From NCBI GenBank assembly GCA_964426415.1, contig CAYRQM010000065.1:1-5049 (forward strand): a DNA stretch of 5,049 nt. Direction: 5' to 3'. The notes beneath the pieces were generated by a model, which searched no databases, had not been told where the DNA came from, and was given only the letters and a program-made list of their open reading frames with translations. The position numbers were made by a program, and so were the translations under genes. This document shows positions 1 through 4,983 of the stretch, piece after piece. The stretch comes from UBA3792 sp964426415. Lineage in GTDB: Bacteria > Bacillota > Clostridia > Christensenellales > CAG-138. Each line of letters opens with the position of its first letter. Position 1 is the first letter of the stretch.

Positions 1-7
1 AAACATA

Positions 8-781
8 TCAGTCCCCCACCGCCTTGATGACCGCCACGGTGATGTTGTCGTTTTCCATACGGCGCTTGTTCAACTCGACCATCTCGATGCAGCGCGCCTG
101 CATCTGCGCCTCGGACGTCCATTGCGCGTCCGCAAATGCCATCTGCAGTTCTTGGGCGGATACCACATGGCGGAAGCCGTCCGAACAAAGCAGAAATACG
201 TCGTTTTCTTGATATGCGCCAAAGAAGAGATCGGGCTCGATGGAAGCCGACGCGCCAATGCATTGCAGCAACACATTGCGGCGCGCATCGACCTTGGCTT
301 GTTCGATTGTCATGCGGCCAAGCGCCACCTCGCGTGAAACAAAGGTTTGGTCGATGGTGATTTGCTCGATGCCGTCACGCAGCCGATAGATGCGCGAATC
401 GCCGATGTTCAGCGCGTAGTACCTGCCGAACGCCAAAAGCAGCACCGCCGCCGTTGTGCCCATGTGGATGCCGCGCTCCTGCGCATGACGCCCGATTTTG
501 AGGTTTTGGGCGCGGGCAATGACGCTCCATTGCATCTGCACGGCGCTTTCGGTAAGCCCCGTCTCTAAAAGGGTTGGCAGGTCGTTCGTAAACCAATCGG
601 CAAACGCGTGCAGCACCGTGTTGCTTGCAATCTCGCCGTCTGCAAGACCTCCCATGCCGTCGCACAGCGCAAGAAACGCCAGCTGCTCCGAACCGTATTG
701 CGCGATTCGGAACAACAGCCCGTCTTGGTTGACGCTCTTTTTGATGCCGACGTCGGTATGTTCTGCTGATAAAAAACGCAT
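8..781 (-). CDS. PP2C-family (PPM) Ser/Thr protein phosphatase, PrpC/Stp type
   Basis: A 257-aa, single-domain cytoplasmic metal-dependent phosphatase expected to remove phosphate from Ser/Thr residues placed by a Hanks-type kinase. The PPM motifs appear in order: SVNQDG (N18, D20), CDGMGG (D41, G42), MGTTAAVLLL (from M107), NIGDSRIYRL (D128, R130), ITIDQT (D144), LLCSDGF (D201, G202) and ENDNIT (D245, N246). The metal-binding Asp residues are present. Two small departures are seen: the phosphate-contacting Arg near the N-terminus is Lys15, and the usual D-H-S/T motif reads D-Q-T. Length is normal for the bacterial PrpC/Stp group and there is no membrane segment. The start at 781 has GGAGAG four bases upstream. 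It is the last gene of the minus-strand group in the window, 63 nt behind the protease-FHA gene, and the two FHA partners suggest it resets a phosphothreonine signal. No kinase is visible here. Confidence 0.95.
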   Translation of the reverse strand: MRFLSAEHTDVGIKKSVNQDGLLFRIAQYGSEQLAFLALCDGMGGLADGEIASNTVLHAFADWFTNDLPTLLETGLTESAVQMQWSVIARAQNLKIGRHAQERGIHMGTTAAVLLLAFGRYYALNIGDSRIYRLRDGIEQITIDQTFVSREVALGRMTIEQAKVDARRNVLLQCIGASASIEPDLFFGAYQENDVFLLCSDGFRHVVSAQELQMAFADAQWTSEAQMQARCIEMVELNKRRMENDNITVAVIKAVGD

Positions 782-844
782 ATCGCTCTCCGCTGCGGCT
801 GCGAAGTCGAACGCATCGTCCGACCTCGCAACCGTCGTTGTTGC

Positions 845-2389
845 TTAGTACATCTTGAACGTGAATTCCTCGTCCGCAAGACGGATCTTGTCACCGTGTA
901 CAATGGGCATCTCGATGTTGCTCGGAATGACCTTTTCGTTGACATAGGTGTGATTCGTCGTCTTGTTGTCGATGATGAAGTATTCGCCGCCCTTGATGGC
1001 GATGGTGGCATGGCTTCTGCTGACCGCCGGATTGTCGGATACCGTGTAGTCGGAATGCGAACGGTCTTTGCCGATGCGGAACATATTCTTGTTGATGTAG
1101 ACCTTCTCCATCGTCTTGGTGCGCTCCAAATATGCGCTGCTGCCGCCGCCGCTCAATACGGTCGTTGCGCCTGCATCGCCCGTCAAGACGGACGTCTCGC
1201 CTACGCTGCTCGGCTGGCTCCAACCTGCACCTTGCTGCGGCGGGTAGTTCGGCTGTTGCGGCGGATAGTTCGGCTGCTGCGGCGCCGCTGCTTGCTTTTT
1301 GTTCTTCTTGCCGGCGCGTACCGCAAGCACGATGATGAGGATGACGACGCCAATCGCCACGAGGATGCCGATGATGATGAGCATCAGCGTCAACAGCTGC
1401 GGCCCGTTGCCCGTGTTGTTGTTGTCCTCAACCAACGCCGGTGCGCCCGGTGCGTTGGTCGGCTCCACCGTGGGCGGAACCGCGGTGGGCGGCACTTCCG
1501 TGGGCGGCACATCGGTGGGCGCCTGCGTCACTTCGGCGGCAGGTTCTGCGGTGGGCTCTTGGGTGGGAACTTCGGTTGCCGCCGCGCCGTCCGCCTTTGT
1601 ATAGGAGACGCCGAGAATGTCCAGCGCTTCACAGATTTCACGAATGCGAATCGCGGAAGACGTCGTGCCGGTCGATTCAAAGTTGACGCCGACCACGTTG
1701 CCGTTGACGTCCACAAGCGGGCCGCCGGAGCTGCCGAGTGAGATGGTCGCCGTATGAAGGTACACGTCTACGTTTCTTTTGCTGCCACGGACAAGAGCAT
1801 GCGACGGGATTGTCTGTGCAAGACTGGAGATGGAACCTTCCGTAATTTCAACGGAAGTAGCAGTGTAGTCAACGTCTGATTTGTACCAGATTGTATCCGC
1901 CGGGAATCCCAGCGCAAAAGCACGGTCTGTCGGAGACAGCTCGTCCGTGCGCAGGCTCAGGGTCTTTTTGCTTTGAATCTCTTGATCCAAGTACAGGATT
2001 GCAAAATCGCAGTCGTCGCTGACGGTCGCTACCGTAGCGCCAATTTCGATGTCGTTGATTGCAACAACCGTGACGTAATCCGCTTTGCCCAAGTTGTATG
2101 AAAAGCGGTCATTTACAACGTGTGCGCATGTGATTACAACGGAATGCACAGAGTTGTCCGAATACGTTACCGTGCCAATGAGAAACCCGCTTCCCATTGC
2201 AATAGCGGTGGCATTCTTGACATCCAAATCCGGAATGGTTACATTCTCCCAGTACGCCTTGACGCACAGCACGCCGCCTGCCGCCGCTTGCACTTCCGCC
2301 TCGGACGCCAGCGCCTGCAGTGGGACGAACGCGAAGAGCATCGCCAAACAGATCACAAATGCCATGATCTTCCCCAGTGTCTTTTTCAT
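845..2389 (-). CDS. Membrane-anchored trypsin-like serine protease with cytoplasmic C-terminal FHA domain
   Basis: A 514-aa multidomain protein. Residues 1-29 are a signal peptide (MKKT basic start, hydrophobic core, LQALAS). Residues about 38-265 are a trypsin/HtrA-like protease with the full triad: His90 in TCAHVV, Asp128 in DCDFAIL, Ser221 in GSSGGP. No PDZ domain follows. Residues 270-320 are a Pro/Thr/Glu/Val stalk, 332-357 one transmembrane helix followed by RAGKKNKK, which fixes the C-terminus inside. Residues 358-425 are a low-complexity linker (two PQQPNYP repeats, then GETSVL and ATTVL). Residues 428-514 are an FHA domain (IGKD, SRSHA, YVNEK). In that domain the usual T-N-G reads T-N-H-T. 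The start has a perfect AGGAGGT five bases upstream, preceded by an A-rich stretch. The gene follows the first FHA gene by 48 nt. Inferred role: links proteolysis or sensing outside the membrane to phosphothreonine binding inside. Substrate unknown. Confidence 0.9.
   Translation of the reverse strand: MKKTLGKIMAFVICLAMLFAFVPLQALASEAEVQAAAGGVLCVKAYWENVTIPDLDVKNATAIAMGSGFLIGTVTYSDNSVHSVVITCAHVVNDRFSYNLGKADYVTVVAINDIEIGATVATVSDDCDFAILYLDQEIQSKKTLSLRTDELSPTDRAFALGFPADTIWYKSDVDYTATSVEITEGSISSLAQTIPSHALVRGSKRNVDVYLHTATISLGSSGGPLVDVNGNVVGVNFESTGTTSSAIRIREICEALDILGVSYTKADGAAATEVPTQEPTAEPAAEVTQAPTDVPPTEVPPTAVPPTVEPTNAPGAPALVEDNNNTGNGPQLLTLMLIIIGILVAIGVVILIIVLAVRAGKKNKKQAAAPQQPNYPPQQPNYPPQQGAGWSQPSSVGETSVLTGDAGATTVLSGGGSSAYLERTKTMEKVYINKNMFRIGKDRSHSDYTVSDNPAVSRSHATIAIKGGEYFIIDNKTTNHTYVNEKVIPSNIEMPIVHGDKIRLADEEFTFKMY
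1232..1282 (-). repeat. 21-bp tandem repeat coding PQQPNYP in the protease-FHA linker
   Basis: Two full units and a partial third (residues 370-386) with a 7-residue period, just inside the membrane helix. The first two DNA copies are almost identical. Probably a flexible spacer; copy number could vary between strains. Confidence 0.8.
1457..1519 (-). repeat. 15-bp repeat coding the PPTxV extracellular stalk
   Basis: Residues 291-311 repeat a five-residue PPT(E/A/V)V-like unit, and the DNA repeats a GTGGGCGG-containing 15-base unit on the plus strand. It spaces the protease domain from the membrane helix. Confidence 0.75.
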
Positions 2390-2437
2390 ACCTTACCTCC
2401 TACATGAATCCTTCCGTTTTTTTGTTTGTTTGTGTAT

Positions 2438-3331
2438 CTACGCCTGTTGCAAATAAAACAGTTCATTTGCCAGCATAAATTCCTCCCCGATTTCGATGCG
2501 TTCCACGGAGTTGGGCGAAAGCCGCATTCCTCGCAGCTTCACGCCGTTTGTCGCGCCGCAGTCCTGCAGCAGAAAGCCGTTTGTGCTTTGCAGCACGATG
2601 GCGTGCTTGCGGCTGATTGCCGAATTGTTGCGCACCACAAAATCGCATGTGCCCCGTCCGATGGTCATTTGCTCCTGCGCAAAGCGCATTCGCTCGTTGG
2701 TGTTCTTGCGCACCACGAAGACCACGTTGGGCTTTGGCTGCGTCTGCGCACTCTGTGGGGGCGCGTCGTTGTACGTCAACCCCAAAAGCCCCGTCTCGCC
2801 ATACTGTATGGGCGGCGCCGCGTCGGCTTCCGCCGGTGGAAACGTGATCGGCGCATTGTTTCTTGCGATCTCTTCGTCCAGACGATGGATTGCAAGCTCC
2901 GGTGTCATCACGACCCGCTCGATGCGTCGGGTCGCCTCGGCGCAAACGGCGCTCTGCCCCGCCACCGCCTCCAGAATGAGGCGCCATGCGGTTTCAAACC
3001 CGTCTGCGACGCGGCACGCCTTGATCGGAAGCAGCAAAAACCGCGGCATGCCCTGTTCGTAATAGATCGTGGACGGCAGAAACGAGCGATAGCCCGTCCC
3101 CCGCAGCACGCCTTCGTTCGTGAGCGCATATTCGCACAGATCACGCAACGCACGAAAGACGTCGCCCTCCGTCGCACGCGTTGCAAAATAGTCGGGAAAC
3201 GGGATCAACCGCTCTGACGCATAGGAAATGCTGACCGTATCCGATATCGTGATTTCAATCGGAACACAGCTCGGAACTTGCAGCTTTTGCAAGATTTCCA
3301 ATGTGCGCATGTCCAATTCGATGCCGCTCAT
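2438..3331 (-). CDS. FHA-domain protein with DUF6382-like N-terminal region
   Basis: A 297-aa soluble protein with no signal peptide or membrane helix. Residues 203-297 are an FHA phosphothreonine-binding domain with the key residues intact: G225-R226, S240-R-K-H243 and T261-N262-G263. Residues 1-160 are an alpha/beta region (ALRDLCEYALTNEG, then TIYYEQGMPRFLLLP) whose pattern resembles the DUF6382 domain found N-terminal to FHA domains in many Bacillota; this family call is from memory and moderate. Residues 160-202 form a Pro/Ala/Gln-rich linker with GETGLLG around T180, a possible phosphorylation site. The start at 3331 is chosen over ATG 3361: it has GGGAGGGG just upstream, whereas 3361 has no ribosome binding site and lies inside the predicted -10 element. 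The gene follows the response-regulator gene and carries its own LytTR-type promoter. Likely role: adaptor that binds phosphorylated proteins made by the local kinase/phosphatase pair. Confidence 0.88.
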   Translation of the reverse strand: MSGIELDMRTLEILQKLQVPSCVPIEITISDTVSISYASERLIPFPDYFATRATEGDVFRALRDLCEYALTNEGVLRGTGYRSFLPSTIYYEQGMPRFLLLPIKACRVADGFETAWRLILEAVAGQSAVCAEATRRIERVVMTPELAIHRLDEEIARNNAPITFPPAEADAAPPIQYGETGLLGLTYNDAPPQSAQTQPKPNVVFVVRKNTNERMRFAQEQMTIGRGTCDFVVRNNSAISRKHAIVLQSTNGFLLQDCGATNGVKLRGMRLSPNSVERIEIGEEFMLANELFYLQQA

Positions 3332-3334
3332 ATT

Positions 3335-3342
3335 CCCCTCCC
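3335..3342 (-). promoter_or_regulatory. Ribosome binding site fixing the FHA gene start at 3331
   Basis: GGGAGGGG on the minus strand; the GGAGG core ends five bases before ATG 3331. No comparable sequence precedes the in-frame ATG at 3361. Confidence 0.8.
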
Positions 3343-3356
3343 GTACCACATGGGAT

Positions 3357-3365
3357 ATCATACCA
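3357..3365 (-). promoter_or_regulatory. Extended -10 promoter of the FHA gene
   Basis: Minus strand TG-G-TATGAT (TG at 3365-3364, hexamer 3362-3357) is an extended -10. The -35 position (3385-3380) reads GTGTAT, a poor match, consistent with activator dependence. Transcription would start near 3350, giving a leader of about 19 nt with the ribosome binding site. Confidence 0.65.
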
Positions 3366-3391
3366 AATTATTTTGCAAAATACACATAAAT

Positions 3392-3425
3392 GGCATAATC
3401 TGTCGAAATACGTGCATAAATTGTT
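3392..3425 (-). promoter_or_regulatory. LytTR-type twin binding site upstream of the FHA gene
   Basis: On the minus strand, half-sites ACAATTTATGC (3424-3414) and ACAGATTATGC (3403-3393) are direct repeats starting exactly 21 bp apart, two helical turns. They resemble the AgrA/VirR type ACAGTT-containing repeats of LytTR regulators. The proximal half-site ends 31 bases before the first base of the -10 element, so it lies just upstream of the poor -35 region, a position suited to an activator. The site begins only 16 nt after the stop of the LytTR regulator gene. Confidence 0.75.
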
Positions 3426-3440
3426 TGCCCGCCCCGAAAA

Positions 3441-4196
3441 TCACGGTTTGGAGTCGGGATCCGTGGGCGGATCGTGGATGAACGCGGGCTTGCGACCTTG
3501 GTTGTAGTTCAAAAAACGCTCCCGTGCCTCCGCCGCCTTGGGACGGCTGATGGGAATTGTCTCGCCCGAGAACAAGGTGAAGCTGTCCTTTACAAAGGTG
3601 CGCACGCGATCCATATTCACAACATAACTTTGGTGACACCACAAAAAGGCGGGCGGCAGCATGGCGCACAGATCTTTCATTTTCATCTTGATTTCATGGT
3701 CTTCGTTGACCTCATGAACGACCAGCCAACGCTGCTTGTAGTCGATGTATTTGATGCTGGATAAACGAATGTGCGCGATGCCCTTTCGCGTCGTCAAGGC
3801 GATGGAGCTTTGCGTGTCCGCCTCAAGCCGCGTCAGCGCGATTCGCATGGCACGGTATAAATAGTTTTTACTGACCGGCTTCAGCAAAAAGGAGCAAGGC
3901 TCGGCGTCGAAGATCTCCTGCGCACGCTCTAAAAAGGAAGAAAGTAAGATGATCTGCATGTGCGGATACTTACGCTTGATCTCTGCCGCCGTTGCAATTC
4001 CGTTTGTCGTCTTGCCGTCAATGTCATACAGCAGGATATCCGCATTCCCAAATGCGACCTCTGAAAGATAGTCGCTCATGGAAAATGCGTTCCGAAATGC
4101 CTTGAGGCATGTTTCGCACAAAGCCAACTCAGACAACATTTTATCGATCGAAATGATGATAAACGGGTCTTCTTCGCAGACCACCACGTTGACCAC
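3441..4196 (-). CDS. LytTR-family response regulator (receiver + LytTR DNA-binding domain), AgrA/LytR-like
   Basis: A 251-aa two-component response regulator. Residues 1-115 are a receiver domain: acidic cluster E8/E9/D10 in VVVCEEDPF, phosphoacceptor D58 in ILLYDID, S86 in IILLSS, K106-P107 in FLLKPV. Residues about 132-232 are a LytTR DNA-binding domain (ALTTRKGIAHIRLSSIKYID, then FLWCHQSYVVNMDRV and ISRPKAAEARERFL). The tail is short and Pro/Asp-rich. The GTG start at 4196 has AAAGGGGG seven bases upstream and puts beta-1 directly at the N-terminus, as in AgrA. A TTG start at 4226 would add ten residues, but its ribosome binding site would lie at the predicted 5' end of the proximal transcript. 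No sensor histidine kinase is adjacent, so its input is unknown. LytTR-type direct repeats lie upstream of this gene and of the next one, predicting autoactivation and control of the FHA genes. Confidence 0.93.
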   Translation of the reverse strand: MVNVVVCEEDPFIIISIDKMLSELALCETCLKAFRNAFSMSDYLSEVAFGNADILLYDIDGKTTNGIATAAEIKRKYPHMQIILLSSFLERAQEIFDAEPCSFLLKPVSKNYLYRAMRIALTRLEADTQSSIALTTRKGIAHIRLSSIKYIDYKQRWLVVHEVNEDHEIKMKMKDLCAMLPPAFLWCHQSYVVNMDRVRTFVKDSFTLFSGETIPISRPKAAEARERFLNYNQGRKPAFIHDPPTDPDSKP

Positions 4197-4203
4197 GTCG
4201 TGT

Positions 4204-4211
4204 CCCCCTTT
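4204..4211 (-). promoter_or_regulatory. Ribosome binding site favouring the GTG start of the response regulator
   Basis: AAAGGGGG on the minus strand, seven bases before GTG 4196. The alternative TTG at 4226 has GGGG eight bases upstream, but that sequence coincides with the predicted transcription start of the proximal promoter. Confidence 0.6.
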
Positions 4212-4244
4212 GCTCAGATAATCCAAATTTCATTCCCCACTTAT

Positions 4245-4250
4245 GTTATA
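4245..4250 (-). promoter_or_regulatory. -10 element of the LytTR-controlled proximal promoter of the regulator gene
   Basis: TATAAC on the minus strand, with its first base at 4250. The -35 position (4273-4268) reads CACAAA, which is poor. Its distance to the upstream twin site is identical to that in the FHA promoter, which is the main reason to accept it. The predicted start of transcription is near 4238. Confidence 0.6.
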
Positions 4251-4279
4251 CAACAAATGTTTTGCGATTTGTGAATTTG

Positions 4280-4313
4280 TGCAAAATCTGTTCATTTTCG
4301 TGCATAAATTGTT
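4280..4313 (-). promoter_or_regulatory. LytTR-type twin binding site upstream of the response-regulator gene
   Basis: On the minus strand, half-sites ACAATTTATGC (4312-4302) and ACAGATTTTGC (4291-4281) again start 21 bp apart. The 15-base segment AACAATTTATGCACG is identical to the copy upstream of the FHA gene, and the proximal half-site is again 31 bases from the -10. A 7-bp inverted repeat TGCATAA-N4-TTATGCA (4301-4318) overlaps the distal half-site in this copy only. Predicted function: positive autoregulation by the regulator encoded just downstream. Confidence 0.75.
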
Positions 4314-4516
4314 ATGCAAAGCCCCGCAATGACAGATTTCGATGTCATTCGAACTGCGATTTTTGGTACTTTCCGACCGAAGCGGCGCTTGTGCCGCCGT
4401 GTCGTGCGAAATATAGTGTGCAGACTTTGGCACGCTTTGCGCGATTTGCCGTATAGACCCCGTTCGACTGGAAAGCCGTCTCCCGTTTGCAATACAACGC
4501 TTCTATGCAAATCCCA
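4314..4516. other. Intergenic leader region without a credible gene
   Basis: This stretch lies between the LytTR-controlled promoter and the face-to-face promoters. Open frames here look like random translation and lack ribosome binding sites. It would form most of the leader of the leftward transcript from 4541 and holds several short stems: one at 4325-4358, a GCGGCG/TGCCGC hairpin with a CTTG loop at 4382-4397, and an imperfect GGCA/TGCC stem at about 4429-4450. No known riboswitch signature was recognised. Confidence 0.5.
4325..4358 (-). other. Bulged hairpin in the leftward leader
   Basis: AATGACA and TGTCATT (4349-4343 and 4334-4328) pair over 7 bp around an 8-base loop. CGC (4358-4356) and GCG (4327-4325) extend the stem by 3 bp across a six-base bulge. 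No U-tract follows, so it is not an intrinsic terminator. Confidence 0.4.
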
Positions 4517-4534
4517 TGTTATAATGCGTATAAT
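4517..4534 (+). promoter_or_regulatory. Extended -10 promoter(s) of the XRE gene
   Basis: TG-T-TATAAT (4517-4525) is a perfect extended -10 on the plus strand; a second TATAAT follows at 4529-4534. No good -35 is found at the right distance. Predicted starts are near 4532 and 4541, giving a leader of about 110-120 nt before the ATG at 4651. It faces and overlaps the leftward promoter at 4548-4576. Confidence 0.5.
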
Positions 4535-4547
4535 CCCGTTCAACGTC

Positions 4548-4576
4548 ATTATATGGCAACAAATGTCTTGTGTCAA
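4548..4576 (-). promoter_or_regulatory. Perfect-consensus sigma-A promoter pointing toward the response-regulator gene
   Basis: Minus strand TTGACA (4576-4571), a 17-base spacer, then TATAAT (4553-4548): a full match in both hexamers with ideal spacing. Transcription would start near 4541 and run left through about 345 nt of non-coding DNA, across the LytTR site and proximal promoter, into the regulator gene. No intrinsic terminator with a U-tract is seen on the way. Confidence 0.7.
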
Positions 4577-4591
4577 TAGCGTATCGCTATT
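4575..4591. promoter_or_regulatory. 17-bp palindrome, candidate operator
   Basis: AATAGCG-TAT-CGCTATT has perfect 7-bp arms and a 3-bp centre. It abuts and overlaps by two bases the -35 of the leftward promoter and lies in the leader of the XRE gene. Size and symmetry suit a dimeric HTH repressor such as the neighbouring XRE protein; this assignment is inference. Confidence 0.5.
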
Positions 4592-4650
4592 TCAACAAGG
4601 TTTACGCGGTCTGAAAACATCATTGGAATCTCACATATGGGAGGTGCCGC

Positions 4651-4878
4651 ATGAAACAGGAATACAAAGAATACTATGAAAAATTCGGCCTGAATGTGGT
4701 GTACTATCGCAAGCGGATGAAGCTGACGCAATTGCAGTTGGCGGAGCTGATCGACGTGGACAGGAGCCACATCAGCGCGATTGAATTGGGCAACGTGGGC
4801 GTGTCCTTTGATGTGATCTTTAAGTTGTGCGACGAGTTGCGCGTGACGCCCAAGGAACTGTTTGATTTTCGGGCTTGA
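4651..4878 (+). CDS. Small XRE-family HTH transcriptional regulator
   Basis: A 75-aa protein that is essentially one Cro/CI-type helix-turn-helix domain. The signature runs from about residue 14 to 71: LNVVYYRKRMKLTQLQLAEL, then IDVDRSHISAIELGN and the C-terminal DELRVTPKELFDF. The helix-turn-helix itself is about residues 26-45, with the recognition helix around DRSHISAIE. There is no partner domain, so it probably binds DNA as a dimer. The ATG has GGGAGGTG five bases upstream. It is transcribed away from the response-regulator group, and an extended -10 promoter lies about 120 nt upstream. A 17-bp palindrome (4575-4591) in its leader is a plausible autoregulatory operator, and an inverted repeat around the promoter of the next gene is a second possible target. 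No toxin-like partner gene is seen. Confidence 0.92.
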   Translation: MKQEYKEYYEKFGLNVVYYRKRMKLTQLQLAELIDVDRSHISAIELGNVGVSFDVIFKLCDELRVTPKELFDFRA

Positions 4879-4923
4879 AACGCGATGTGATTATTGACTT
4901 CCCGCTGCATTTTGCGGGACGCC

Positions 4924-4952
4924 TTGACAACCCGACGTAATCGTTTTATTCT
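4924..4952 (+). promoter_or_regulatory. Sigma-A type promoter of the partial downstream gene
   Basis: TTGACA (4924-4929), a 17-base spacer and TATTCT (4947-4952). The -35 is perfect and the -10 matches four of six bases. The predicted start is near 4959, 25 bases before the ATG at 4984. Confidence 0.65.
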
Positions 4953-4960
4953 GTTGTCAA
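4924..4960. repeat. Inverted repeat bracketing the promoter of the partial gene, candidate operator
   Basis: TTGACAAC (4924-4931) and GTTGTCAA (4953-4960) are perfect 8-bp inverted arms separated by 21 bp. One arm covers the -35 and the other the predicted transcription start. The symmetry may reflect two bound regulator subunits, or chance extension of the -35 hexamer. Confidence 0.4.
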
Positions 4961-4983
4961 ACATAGGCATTGGAGGATGCAGG

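Noticed and set aside
896..1741. 281-codon open frame on the plus strand opposite the protease-FHA gene
   Set aside because: Its translation is Arg/Gly/Val-rich low complexity mirroring the repeats of the real gene, with no ribosome binding site or domain; it is a shadow of GC-rich coding DNA.
2426..3217. 263-codon open frame on the plus strand opposite the FHA gene
   Set aside because: No recognisable domain and His/Arg/Cys-rich composition; the opposite frame encodes a clear FHA domain.
3329..3361. Longer start (ATG 3361) for the FHA gene
   Set aside because: No ribosome binding site, and the codon lies inside the predicted -10 element, upstream of the expected transcript start.
4130..4233. 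Small out-of-frame ATG frame (about 30 codons) starting at 4233 over the regulator start
   Set aside because: The GGGG upstream is too close to the ATG to act as its ribosome binding site, and the product is Arg/Gly-rich without a recognisable pattern.
4429..4452. GGCAAA...GCAAAGC on the minus strand as part of a c-di-GMP-I (GEMM) riboswitch
   Set aside because: The two motif pieces are almost adjacent, with no room for the hairpin between them, and the second stem and tetraloop receptor are not found.
4314..4679. 121-codon plus-strand open frame in the intergenic region
   Set aside because: No ribosome binding site, random-looking composition, runs through the promoters and into the XRE start.
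4900..4919. Hairpin TCCCGC/GCGGGA after the XRE gene as a terminator
   Set aside because: Only 6 bp with an 8-base loop and no T-tract on either strand; at best a weak pause site.
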